A stretch of DNA of 64,000 bases from Plectrocnemia conspersa (lineage: Eukaryota; Arthropoda; Insecta; Trichoptera; Polycentropodidae): NCBI GenBank assembly GCA_009617715.1, contig VTFK01000335.1, positions 1 through 64,000 of the forward strand. Reading direction: 5' to 3'. The translations under genes and the position numbers were made by a program. Under the pieces are notes generated by a model. The model made no database searches and had not been told where the DNA came from. It saw nothing but the letters and a program-made list of their open reading frames with translations. Positions 34,551 to 46,819 of the stretch are shown here, piece by piece. Each line of letters opens with the position of its first letter. The stretch's first letter is position 1.

Positions 34551-35279
34551 TTATATTAAAAAAATATTTTTAGGTGTCCTCTGAAAGTTTCGTCTTTGCT
34601 TCGTATTTAAGCCTGTACAGCATCTCCGCACTTGGTCTCTCGCTAAGATCTTCACAATGCCTTCCTCGTAATATTTTATCCATCTCACATCCCTCTCTTT
34701 CCACCGGGACCGAATGACGTACGACTCAATGCGTCCCTCTCCCACGGCGGATTGCTAAATCAGCATATGCAAAATAGCGTAGCGATAAATCTCAGCCGAG
34801 CTGCTAAAGGTCGTTTTCGCATCATGTTACATCTTAATTCTCAATGAAATTGGCTGCATTCTATTCGACGAAGATGTAGGCCGCTATAACTCATCGATTG
34901 CTAATTATTACTGGTTATGATAATCCACATATGTGATATATTCGCGTGTTAAAAATTGACACTGGCACACACGAGTCACGGTCATACATGTGCTTGATTT
35001 GCTCATGATAATTTATATCTACAGCATCGATATCATTAGATTGTTCAGAAGATATTCAATTAAAGTGTGACTAATATTTTATAAATATATGTAAATACAT
35101 ATCCTTGTGGAGAACTATCACAAAAATATATTTTCTAAATAATCTATTATTATTATTATTATTATGTGAAGCTTAAGCCACAATTCTGATTGAAAATTGT
35201 GTCTCAAACTTTCATCATTATTATTATTATTATTAAATATATGATTTATATTAATTTTGCTTTTTTTCTTTTGTTGCAG
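34551..35279. other. Mixed spacer with two (ATT)n tracts before a splice acceptor
   Basis: A richer patch at 34,590-34,850 holds GCATATGCAAAAT (POU-like) near 34,761. Two TAT/ATT trinucleotide runs lie at about 35,145-35,165 and 35,216-35,235, with CACAATT and AATTGTG inverted between them. The sequence ends in a long pyrimidine tract and TTGCAG. Confidence 0.4.
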
Positions 35280-35324
35280 GTGTGTGGCCGTGATTTCCCA
35301 AAAAAAATAAAAATAGAAAATTAA
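35280..35324 (+). CDS. Possible terminal coding exon
   Basis: The acceptor is strong: TATTAAT as a possible branch point at 35,248, a T-rich tract with only C and G interruptions, then TTGCAG ending at 35,279. In phase 0 the exon reads VCGRDFPKKIKIEN and stops at 35,322-35,324. In the +1 frame it reads CVAVISQKK and stops slightly earlier; the third frame stops at once. Any terminal exon here would therefore be tiny. The following kilobases look like 3'UTR. I do not recognise the peptide in either frame, and an intron in a noncoding transcript is an equal possibility. Confidence 0.25.
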   Translation: MCGRDFPKKIKIEN

Positions 35325-38120
35325 CAGTGTAAAGTTTGATATACTACACATATTCGGGTCAAAAACGATATACGTAATAGGTATTCATAGTTGTGTTTTT
35401 ATTTTATTTAACTGATATAATTGTCTCCACGAGTATTTAGATAATGTATAGCTATGAAATAGATGATTATAAAAGTAATGAAAAATAATAGGCATCAAAA
35501 TTTCGTACGATAATAGTTGTGTGGTTTTTACAATATATAGATTAGTATCATGATCATACACATTGCTCAAATTTTTATTTCGTTGTATGGAATCTGCCAT
35601 TTGCAGTTTTATTATTATTGTATGCGCGATTAATTTGTAATGGTATATATGTGTATCGTTCGGTACTCACTTCTCTTCGATTGTAATAATATTTTCACGG
35701 TTGGAAAGTTGAACCTTTTGTTAAAGTTTAATCTAGATGCAACAGCTCACGTCCATAATAACGGACAAGAATATTTCTCGGGAAGATTTTGCTAACACAA
35801 TATATAAATCTAGCTCCTGCTGAGTAAACATGGTCGTGCAAACTAGACATTGTACTTCAAACTTTCAAACACGCCATGATACATTTTGAACTCGAGATTT
35901 CGCGGAGCGATACGTCCACGCCGTGAAAATGTTATTATTAACCCCTCAAGACACTCTTGTTAGCGAATTTTAATTTTAATCAAACACTAGTAAAAAAAAA
36001 AACTATGACGGTGAAAAGTAAAAATTAAATTTATATGATAATATATATTTATATACAAAATATCCATAGAGTCAATCAAGTACAAAATAAATTGTATACT
36101 GTATTAAAAAATAATGTTTGTACAAAGCATAGTTATTAAAAATAAAAATATGTACGTCTTAGGCATACGTTGTACATAATTATATTATTATTACATAATA
36201 TAATTAAGTTTAAAAAATCAATCTTTAAACTTTTTACATTACACGAACCGCATTTGTACTTAACTTTTTTATATAATATAAAACGTAAGGTTGATATTGT
36301 TAATTAATAATTGTTTTTTTAATTATTAATTGCCATAATTGAGATTGGCTTTTTATGTGAATTGCGTATGTTTATGACACACAAACACGAATTTTATTTA
36401 TTCGACTAGCATATTATTTATTGCAATAAATCATAATTTACACGTTTGCGTTCGATATCAATTATACATAATTCAAAATAAGTCATTTCTTTAAAATTAA
36501 TGTACATTCCATCCATAAAGCATATACAAAATAATTATAATGAACGTCTTGATTACAGTAATCATAAAAAATACGTAAATAAATATTATGCATTTGAAAT
36601 CAATGTTTTTCGTACCGATGCCATTTTTTCTTCATCGTTTGTAAAATAAAAATATTTTTTGATAGTGAGAATATTTAATACGACAGTCATATCTGAGAAT
36701 GACGTTACGATATACGTAAAATTGAGAGTTCATTACAACTAATCTACCTAAAAATATTAATTTAAAACATAGTAATTATTGCTTTGTATACGACTAGAGA
36801 TTAAGTTGTGAACTATAATATTCCTATACAAAATACGTAATTTTTGTAATTTATGGTAAATTACTACTCTAGACTGATATTCCTAAGAAAACGAGATGTT
36901 ATAAGGAAATTTATTATTTATTTTAAAATGAAAAACACAGCTCTTTGCGAGACGCCGCAGTATATGTATAATATTTTTTCTCTATACTATTTAATGATGC
37001 GTGTAAAATTATTGATATTGAAAGAATATTGTCGAAAGCTCGGCGTTTCAGAGAAGCTAATGTTCTCAAATACAGGATGCAGTATACATTTTCTTGCCAG
37101 AAAATATATTGTAGGAAATATACTCAATATTGAATTAGTGAAAAGAACCTCTTTGTATTATATTAAAAAGTACTACGTTTAGATCCTTTAGCATATTTAT
37201 TATAGAATTTCTAATCGAGGAATTGGTTAAGAATATTTGAAATTGGTGTCAGGTTATATATGTATGTATTAAATTTAGCTTAAAAATGGAAAATTCATTT
37301 TACAACGATCGTAGAGCCAGTGTTTATCAAAAGTTGGGTTACGATGCATTTTTCTTTGTACACATTTTATATGTATTTATATAAATATTATTTTATTGTT
37401 ATTATTTATATAGAACGATTTGTGTTTTTATTTGGTGCTTTTTTATATACATATATATTTTTAAAAAATGTCTAAATATTACAAAATATCGAATATACGT
37501 AAATCGAATGCTTTACTATAAATATGGAAAAATAAAATAGGTACATACTATTTTTTATCATACATTTTGGTTACGATTACCATTGTCACAATTTTCATGT
37601 ACAGGGTTATGGAATGATGTAAGATTTGATTTTTTTTCTTTCTGAAAAGATTATGGAAGATAAATCATAATTGCAAAATTGATGCCCTTAAAACGTATCC
37701 ATTTTATTATATAGTATATTGAAAAGAAATGTTAATTTACGTTGCTGTGTTTGTAAAAAAAGTACGACAGCAGATTACCATTTTTTCGTACTGGAATGTC
37801 TTTTTCGGTATGTGATCATTGGTAGTCATAGTTCTCTAATTATAAAAAAAATATATAAATGAAAGAGATAATATTAAAAATACATTAAGCACTTACAGCT
37901 ATTATACAATATATATATTACATAAATATTGATTTCAAATGTAATAAATTACTATTAAGGTAATTTAATAATGATGTTTTTGTGTTGAAGGTATTGTGTG
38001 CAAAATACAGTGAATTGTTTTACGACGATTATTATTTTGTAATATAATTACCCATTAAAATAATAACTTGAAAATAAAATTCGATTCTGTTATATACATC
38101 TGATTTGTTATTTCGACGTT
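35325..38120 (+). other. 3'UTR-like AT-rich stretch
   Basis: The stretch has many AATAAA and ATTTA words, a Pumilio-type TGTACATA at 36,171, and few internal repeats. A CpG patch at 35,740-35,930 contains CGCGGAGCGATACG. The 109-codon frame at 36,853-37,182 is lysine/tyrosine/isoleucine-rich with no domain I can name. The UTR reading depends entirely on the upstream acceptor and is tentative. Confidence 0.25.
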
Positions 38121-39860
38121 AAAACCCATTACACTCGTACCCTTTTTCATTACAGCGACACATGCGCACTCAAATGGCGTAACTGATAATTAGCAAAATT
38201 TATGAAAAGACTATCACTATAATTAACAATTATTTGCAACGTGTGAATTAATTGACTACACATGTGAATACACGTTTTAAACCATTTTACATAGGGCGTA
38301 TAATATACAAACACGAGCTTATACACTCAAAGATGTGGGATAGCATATGACAGAGCAGCCCAACCTTTTTGTTGTTGCAATCTATTTATTTATATAAAAA
38401 AACCTCACGATTTACCAATATGCAGGGGAAAAACAATAATATTTTATGTAACATTTATTCATTAAAAATATTTATAATTAGAAAAAACTACAAATTAAAA
38501 TATAATCATATATAATAGTAAATACTACATTAGATAAAATATTATTAAGTAGATCATTGACACTGTATCGTTGACACAAATTTAACAATATTTTTAAAGT
38601 TCAGCCAGATACTTAAAGCTTGTCAGGATTAAGTATTTATCTTTAGTGTATTTTAAAATGCAATCTTTGTATTTTTAATATGATATAAATCATATCAAAG
38701 TTTGATTATTTACAATTCATAATTAATTTTGATTTGTTTTAAATATTGTAGAGATTTGCTCTGCGATTTCTTTCCTGAAAGGAATTAAAAAAAATAGCAT
38801 GATATTTTTAATCTTATCCATGTATTGTTTTTCGATATTTTCAATTTCGAGAATCATTTTATTTGGGTTCAATTGAGTCATATTAGAATATATGTATATA
38901 CAAATGTATATACGTATTTTTTAATCTAAATAGGCGTCTCTGAAAGGCGCTGCGTCGTATATAATTGACTATTTTAAAGATAATTTCCATAAGATTATGT
39001 GTATTAAGTCTCTTTGAACATGAAACTTGTTGGTGGATAATGCAGTGGTATGATAAAAAGTTTGGATAATTATCATCTTGCATTAAGCAATAAAACCTTT
39101 ATTGCAACCGGTCATACACGGAGCACTGTCTGTCGTAATCGAAAACAATTTATAAATGGGAAAGTTTGTTTCTATTATATAATTATTAAAAATTGTAAAG
39201 ATATCTTGTTCTCTTCTGCGTGAATTTTATTTCAAGGAGTTCTTATTTTATTGAATAATTTTCTAAAAGCATCTGGATAAATATTATTAATTGTGCAGTA
39301 ACCATCACATCAGTTGATTCATTAAATTGTAAGAAAAAAGATACGCATGTATTTATGTCTTCCTTTAGTTGATATATTATATCTTCACTGTATTTTTAAA
39401 TCGTCTCGTGACTGTATTTCTCAAAAGTAGTATTATAATTATTTAATTTGAGCAATCTACTTAAAATCTGCAGCCACCAAAAACGATTCTTTATGTAATA
39501 AATGTATTTTTTTTTATTTTGATTAATAAATAATTAACACACTATCAAAGATACAAATATGCTTAATAAATTAACTTTGAAATCTTTAATTTTTTTCTTT
39601 GCATATTTTAATATTTCTTGGATGTTCTGTTTCATATTTGGATTGTCTGAAAAATGTAGTTTGACATTTCCTTTTTTCAGAATCGTTACAATTGATTTGC
39701 ATATTAATCAACAACATTTATCCTTAGTCATAGTAAAAAATAATCATGTTCCCATTCTTCGTGGAAATGCTGCTATTTTCTTCGTTTAAAATATTTTTAA
39801 AAAGTATTTTTTACAATTGCTTGTTAAATATTGAATTAAAAAATAATTAAAAAAAAAATT
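38121..39860. other. AT-rich spacer, no gene seen
   Basis: No repeat unit, splice context or conserved-looking frame was found. The 76-codon frame at 39,559 is phenylalanine-rich spacer translation. Confidence 0.4.
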
Positions 39861-39865
39861 ATTAA

Positions 39866-40073
39866 CCCTTTCACCGCGGTCGTATAATTATGTAACCAAC
39901 GTCTTTTAATTTTTTTTTTAGTAATCAAGAGTTTTTTTGTACATAAACACGTCGTTTTATTTCATAAAAAATAATAAACATATAAACTTATATCTATACA
40001 TTTTTTATATTCATGAAAGTTGGGATATTTGCTAAAAATTCAGCGTAAAATGCATGAATCCGCGGTGAAAGGG
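39866..40073. mobile_element. piggyBac-type MITE, 208 bp
   Basis: CCCTTTCACCGCGG at 39,866-39,879 is repeated exactly inverted at 40,060-40,073. The left end is preceded by TTAA (39,862-39,865) and the right end is followed by TTAT, one mutation from TTAA. CCC ends with a TTAA duplication identify a piggyBac-superfamily non-autonomous element. The interior is AT-rich and noncoding. Terminal repeats are free of mismatches, so this copy is younger than most repeats here. Confidence 0.75.
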
Positions 40074-41160
40074 TTATTAGAAGAAACATGAAAAATAACT
40101 AATTAACTTGAGAAGTGAATTTTTTCATATTTGTTTTTTTATTAGTACAATATAACCATGAGATTGTAGTATTTATTAATTATTATTTTATATTGAATTT
40201 GTAATAAATTATAGAAAAAAATTAGTGATTCTCAACATTTTATTGCTTTAATTTATTTTACTAATTTTTGTATTAGTATGTTATAATAATTTATTAACAC
40301 TTTTAACTGTTAAATTTCAGTTATTTATTTTAAATATTCATTATATATTATACAGCTTTTGTGAAATTTTGTTTATGTCACTACAGAGGCTTTCAATATT
40401 TTTTATAAAATTAATATAAAATACTCTTTGTTATATTCATTTATTTCGTGCTCTTTAATTTATTGGTATTATTTTCTATAGAAATCATTTACATTAATAC
40501 AAATTTAAAAAATAATATTATGTAATTTTAATGATTAAATTTATTATTTTGTCATTTATATATGTAAATATATAACTATCTGGTGTACCTAACAGTGAAA
40601 GATTGACTAACGTACATGTACGGCGATGCTCCTCAAAGGGTTAAAGATATTTAATGTCCAAACGATCAATATATGAACGTACACACCAACACGAGTATTG
40701 CACTTTTACGTACGCTAAAACAATATATGGTGGTTATAAACAGCTTTGAATACAGAACGTCGCGTCTGCTCTATAAGCGACCAGAACAGTAAACGACTGA
40801 CTACGTACACAGCGCCACGCAGTGGATGATTCTGTATCCGATGCATAGTTTCTTCAAGAGCATTTCCATATTCTCTTTGTACCAGGGATACATTAGCACA
40901 ACTAGTGTTTCTTCTCAAGAATTTTTCGATGAAAATACCAAATCGAGAGTTTTCATTTCTCAAAAAAATTTAAAAAGCATTTTTTATTATATATAATTAA
41001 GTTTGTAGTAATAATGAACGATTAACGATATTCAAAAAAGATGGTGAAAATTTTTAAATATTCTCCCTTACGAAATAATATTTCACAAAAGTATGAATTT
41101 AAAGATCGCTTTTTTATGAATTAAAAAAAGTGACCATTTCAGTGATATGTGGAATAAAGA
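40074..41160. other. Spacer with a solo piggyBac-like end and a CTCF-like site
   Basis: CGTACATGTACG, a 12-bp palindrome at 40,611-40,622, is followed by a short stretch ending in AAAGGGTTAA at 40,635-40,644, the form of a right piggyBac end. No left partner was found. GCGCCACGCAGTGG at 40,812-40,825 matches the reverse CTCF core (GCGCCMCCTNGTGG) at all but two fixed positions. Confidence 0.35.
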
Positions 41161-41237
41161 GTATTTAATTATTGATGAAGGGGTATTGAAGCCAATAAAG
41201 ATCACTGAGAAGTACATGTAGAGAAGAGATTAAATTA

Positions 41238-41670
41238 TTGACAGTCGAAGGGCCCTTAATTTTTTTATTAAAACATTTAGAAAATATAATTTCGGAGCTT
41301 AGCTCAAAATTTCGACAAGCAATTATAGAGAAATTAAATAATCGAAGAAAGCAGACACTGATGGCATTCATTAAATATTTGCAAAATCCGAAATCTTTCA
41401 CTAATAAAAAAAATACTTCTGTAGTTCTTCTTTAAAAGCAGAAATATGTAAAATGGGGAAAGAAATTATCCGAAGATAATTTAATGGTACGATGAATTTT
41501 AAGAACCTTTGAGACTACATTGAATCATTAAAATCCATAGAGTGCATTGAATAAATTGAAAATTTATCATTGGCTCAACAAATAGAGAAATAAATTTATT
41601 TAAGACTTACAGAGAGTAGTGTAAAAAAACAACATCTTACAGATTAATGTAAAAAGAATTCAAAATAATA
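41238..41670 (+). pseudogene. Decayed transposase fragment, copy 2 (probably hAT)
   Basis: The frame 41,238-41,435 contains SSKFRQAI, NNRRKQTLMAF and IKYLQNP in sequence. It is better preserved than the relative at 1.4-1.9 kb. DNA similarity continues past the stop to about 41,700, through ATGGGGAAAGAAATTAT and TTATCATTGGCTCAAC. The overlapping frame on the other strand is a shadow. hAT is inferred from the NRR...YLQNP arrangement; I cannot confirm it without comparison. This copy lacks the 105-bp MITE that interrupts copy 1. Confidence 0.5.
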
Positions 41671-41699
41671 AATCAACATCAACACAAAACGAGAAAAAT

Positions 41700-43500
41700 T
41701 TTTCTACGGCCGGAAATTTTTTAACAAAAAAAGGACGAAGATATTTGACTTTACTTTAGATGGAATGTGTTTTTGTAAAGGGTTATTTTAAAACTAATAC
41801 GTAATATTTATACATACATATATTGATAATATACAAAACATACTTTACCATTCTTCTAGTTATTTTATATTTCAATTACATACTATGATAATAATATTTA
41901 TATGCTTAAATCGAAAAATTAACAATAAACGATAAGAGTATATAAATTTGACACATCAATATCAATTGCCAAAAATCACTGAGAAATCAGAATACCTAAG
42001 CACAACGAATACTTCAATCGTGTTTCAGATATTTTCAGATTACATTTGGCAAAATAAGTACATTTAAAAATGAAGCAAAGATCGACTTAAAATCACGCTG
42101 CAATCGAATGATTGAGTAGCCCAAGAATATGATATTAGAATTTATTCTCATCAGTCATAAAAGCAATAACAATGATTGCATCATTCATAAGCCAAGAATC
42201 TAGATTCAACTCTAAACGACCCTCCGCAAGTCGTTTGCGATTTATCCAAATATGAGTGCGGATTCGTGTCGAATAAAAGACGAAAGGGAATAAGAAAAAA
42301 CACCTCTTCTGTACGTAACCCGTACATAATAATAAATTACCGATTATGGAAAATGGTGAGAAAAATTGCTCCATTACGTGTCGATACATCATTTCGGCCA
42401 TTTTCTCGCGTCCCGTCGGATATCCCATAGCCACATATAATAAGGTGTATGCCGGGGTCTTAAGGAATCGCAAAAAAGCGTATGTGGGATCGTGTGCGGA
42501 TTTATAAACACCTCGTACGTAATGCGATCCTCGTAAAGCACACAGTTCATATTTTTTTAGCTTTCGGGGTCAAGACTAAGCTTTCCATACAGGGTGAGTT
42601 CATATAGTATTAGACGATACTAAAATAATAAACTTTCTTAAGTAATGTTAGCTGCTTTCATTAAAATGTAAATGTGGGGGTTGAGTTCAAAAGTCTATCA
42701 TTTGTTTATGTATGACGGTATTGACCATTAAATTATCATATATCGGGTGTGTTTCCGCACCCTGTAAAACATTACTATTGTAGTATACTATATATAAGTA
42801 CTCGCAGCACATATATACTACTGTGTTTGTGTTTCAACGGTGGAGTTGCACAAGTTTTATGAAGCGAACACGAGAAGAAAAATTTACGTCCGGACGCATC
42901 GCTTAATAATACCGGAGCTCTAACTACACGTTACAAGTCTTACGGAATAACGTAAGCGACGTTAATAATGAGAGAAAATATAGTTATTAAAACGAACGCG
43001 TTGAAGTTAGTTCGTTAAATAAAAACTGTAATTAAACTTTTCGTCTACTACACAGAGAGTTTTATATGCAAAAACGCATCGCATTAAATGTGCTTTTTAA
43101 GAACTTGATAATATGAGTCAAATTGGAAAGGGGAGCTTTAGAATCTGAGCTTCTCTTCTAAAAAAATTTAATATCGTCCGAGTGGAGTGTACTTTGAAGC
43201 AAAATACAAAACTGCGCCATAGTGATGTACGGTCGTAGTGCCTTGAAATAATTTATCTAGTAGGGAGCATTCAAACTGTGACGCAGCGTCCATATCTCAG
43301 GCGGGCGCATCGGAAAACTTTTCTCAGTGCCAAACAGGAAGTCAGGGTCTGACCTCAAAAACAACTCGCAGCGACTTTTGTGTAGGAAAAATTCGCAAAT
43401 GTGGATTTTTTATTTACTTTTTGTAGCAAGCGTCGGCGTTAATGGCCGGTTACGCTCTTGATGGATGTGTCCTGTTACAAGAGTGCGTCGGAATGCATCT
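41700..43500. other. AT-rich spacer, then CpG block 42.1-43.4 kb
   Basis: The block is only moderately GC-rich. CTATATATAAG near 42,787 is a TATA-like word, but no initiator sits at the proper distance. CTTACG/CGTAAG pairs near 42,937-42,954 (6-bp arms). The 112-codon frame on the minus strand at 42,135-42,473 has no recognisable domain. Confidence 0.3.
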
Positions 43501-44700
43501 TATTACTTTATTATTTATAACAATGTATATTTTATACATAATCCTTAAATAATTTTAACTTATATATTATTAGTTTAAAAAATAATATTGAATAATTTAC
43601 GCTTTAAAAGATGGGAGGGAATTTTTCTATTAGCAAGGCAATTTATTATCTTCATATTGCTCGTCAAATTAAAAGTAGGGTATTTTAATATTAGAGCCTA
43701 AAATTGTGACGGTATTGTTTAGAGTTTAAAGTCTGTATTTTATAATTTTGAAAGTTCATCAAATTTGTTAAGCACTTAACCAATTTTTTTATGTTTAACA
43801 TTCATGGAAAATATATTTTATTTCAAATCTGACGATCGTGATTCTCTCTAAGGCAAATATTCAGTTATTAATTGTAAATGGTAAGTTACTTTGACCTAAA
43901 TGGTCAGTAGAGCTTCGATTGCCATGTATACATATAAATTAAATATGATTATTATGCAAATACCATAATATTTTTTTTCATTATATCAATGTGATGAAGG
44001 AAATTTTTTTTTTTTTAAAAAAAGTCTATATTTTTTTTATTTTTTATTTTTATTTTAGTGCTTTGAATATTTTGATATATATATTTATATTAATGGTGAT
44101 ATTTTAACAAATACTGTAACAAATAATTACTTAATTACCAAAAATATTTGAATACTAAAGTCGCAAATTTAATAATATTAATTTTATTATTTAGATTTAT
44201 AATTTTGATTTTGTGATTGAAGTATTTAAATATTTTATAGAAATTTCGTAAAGCATATTTATTATTTTTTGCTTAAATATAACTTTTAATATATTTTTTT
44301 CCTAAATATTCAATTAATTTAATTTAATTACTGTGCATTTAATTAAAATATTAACTGTATTGTATCAATAAGCAGAAGCAAATAAAACTACTGACCAAAT
44401 AAATATAATGCCAAATAATATTTCACAATTAATAATTTTATTATTTATGGTTAATAAAGTCATAAAACAATTAAAGGTTTTATATTAAACATAGTTTTTA
44501 ATTTTACGCATTTTTAAAATAAATTGCATATAAGTTTTTTAATGATTATCTGGAGATACATTCAATATATTTTTTTATGTAATGTGTGTTATCAGAATGT
44601 TTAATACCATTAAATACAATATTTTATAAAGGTCATATTTGCTACGTCAAACTGCTTCCAGAAAAAAGAGATATGGGGTGACTCATCAACGAGTGTTCTA
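43501..44700 (+). repeat. AT-rich spacer with decayed ACTGACCAAATAAAT array
   Basis: ACTACTGACCAAATAAATAT near 44,387 repeats a word found near 13,267. TAAATGGTCAGTAGAG near 43,899 is the same word inverted. TTTTGTGATTGAAGTAT near 44,210 resembles another marker of that family. The spacing is not regular enough to define a unit. Confidence 0.4.
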
Positions 44701-46790
44701 AATCTATGGTATTATAATTTGTAAAAAAAATCTCTTAAGAAGCAACACAATAAATAAAGTGAATAAAACATAAGTTTATGATAATTTACTTTTCGTCTTT
44801 ATAATAAGCTAATAATTTAGTAGCAAGAATATTTATTATAAAATATACTATATTTACTGTATTTATTCAAAAAATAAATACCAATTAGGGGAGAGAGATA
44901 AAAATAACATTGTTTTAAAATATTATGTATAAACTCATCGCTCAATTTACGTGGTAGTTACGTTTCAAGAAATATCGCGTAAATAGAGGATTAAAATCAA
45001 TTTGTAATAAATCGATCGAATAGTATTTACGTTTACTTTTTAACGTTTCTTTTAATTATAAAGTGAATGAAAAACATCGTTAGCGACACTCGTGCAATTC
45101 AAAAAGCAAACCAGGATATACTGCATGGGCAGTGGGAGAAGTTCCAGATGTAGGTAAAATGCAAGAAGTAGGAGTAAACCAATAACTAACGCGTTTGTAC
45201 ATCGGTACGCTACAGTTGTGGAACCAGATATGTTAGATTTGGAGTATTTAAAGTTTTTTTCTTAACTACGTAAAACTAGTACAGCGTAAATCGAGGGATA
45301 AATGTAGGTTAATAATAAATATATATCTCACAAAAACCTCGAGTTCAGTTTTATGTTGACAGATGGTCAGCATAATAATACATGTTGTGCTCGCAACATT
45401 GTTAGATATCAACACAAGCCAAGCGCGCTCTCTACCGCCGCTCTGTCGTTATTTCTATTTCGTTCGTCGCTCTGAATACATTCCCATCCTACATACAATT
45501 AAATATATTAGTTGAGTTATTCATGGGGTGCTTAATGTTTTGACCTGTCCAATAGTTTTGGTGCGAGCGAGATATTTTATAAGATATTTCTAAAATAAAT
45601 AATTTATTGCTTATTTATAATTATAAATGATATAATATTTTTATAATGCACATGAATGTCCTATATTTTCATTGATCAGACTGTTACAATAAAATTCTGA
45701 CCGAGATTTGATTTTTATTCTAGCTATTTAATTTGTTGTCAATAATATAGGCGATACAAGCTAATTTTATTTTTATTTCTTCATTAAAATAAGTTATTAT
45801 ATGTTATTTATTCTGGTAGTTATCAAAATGTTATTTTGCATAAATTATATTTTGTGTAGTAATATGAAAGTGAATTTTTGCTATATTGGTTTGGATAAAG
45901 ATGGATAAAGATAAATGGAAACAAGTATTTTTAATGGATATTAAAACATTTATTAGTATTATTTTAATTTATGGCAATTTTAAGAAATACAAAAATATAC
46001 ATAAAGCTCATATATATTCTAAAAAATATTGTTACATAATTATTGTAAATACAAAAGGTAGTGAGGGGTCTTTTTATGTTTTTTTCTCAAGTAATACATT
46101 CTTAGATTAACCAGAGTATTAAATATGAAAAAATATTAATGTACACAATCTATAAATTTTACAAACTTGAAAATTATTATTATGATATTAATTTGTAAAA
46201 AATAAAAATATATAGTTATATAGTGTTTTAGGAGTTTTTATTTAGAACAACATAATTTCTATTTATTAACTGTTATAAGACCTATAAATTCTAAAATAAT
46301 ATGCCCTAATAGAATGATGGAATATAAATAAACACTATTTTTAAATTAAAATACAGAAAGTGGTTGTAAATGTGAGTAGTGAGTCTTTATTTAAATATTA
46401 TTTTTTCGTCACATTAGTTTATTACGTGTTTTTAAATCTGGTTGTTTTAAAAATGTATTACTAGACACACACATCAATATGCAGAATAATATGTTATCGT
46501 CTAAATATACATATTAAAATAATTAGTAAATAAATTTAACACACTTGAACTATAGTAATATGATATTAATTTATGAAAATATAAAAGGTTTTTTTATTAT
46601 TATTTTTAAACTACTAGTATTCGCTATTTTTTTAATATCTTTGTGGTATAGATACTAACTTATGGGAAGTTTAAAATAAAACAGAATAATGGTAAATAAA
46701 TAGCTAATACATATTACAGAAAATTTATTTACATTTTACATAATATTCAGTTCAAATTATAAGATTAAACTTACGTAGGTATAAATATCG
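44701..46790. other. AT-rich spacer with CpG patch 44.95-45.5 kb
   Basis: The patch at 45,400-45,470 includes AGCGCGCTCTCTACCGCCGC. Flanking sequence is AT-rich. The 74-codon frame at 45,886 is lysine/isoleucine-rich spacer translation. Confidence 0.35.
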
Positions 46791-46792
46791 AA

Positions 46793-46819
46793 AAAAAATC
46801 GTGATTTGAACGATTTTTT
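46793..46819. repeat. Hairpin AAAAAATCGT / ACGATTTTTT
   Basis: Ten-base perfect arms with a 7-nt loop. On the plus strand the stem ends in six Ts. Confidence 0.8.

Noticed and set aside
36853..37182. 109-codon frame
   Set aside because: Low-diversity AT-driven residues for most of its length. It lacks a recognisable domain and splice context.
41165..41401. 78-codon minus-strand frame
   Set aside because: Shadow of the hAT-like plus-strand fragment, which has a repeated homologue elsewhere in the window.
42787..42830. TATA-like CTATATATAAG as a promoter
   Set aside because: No initiator at about +30 and TA-rich words are frequent in this DNA.
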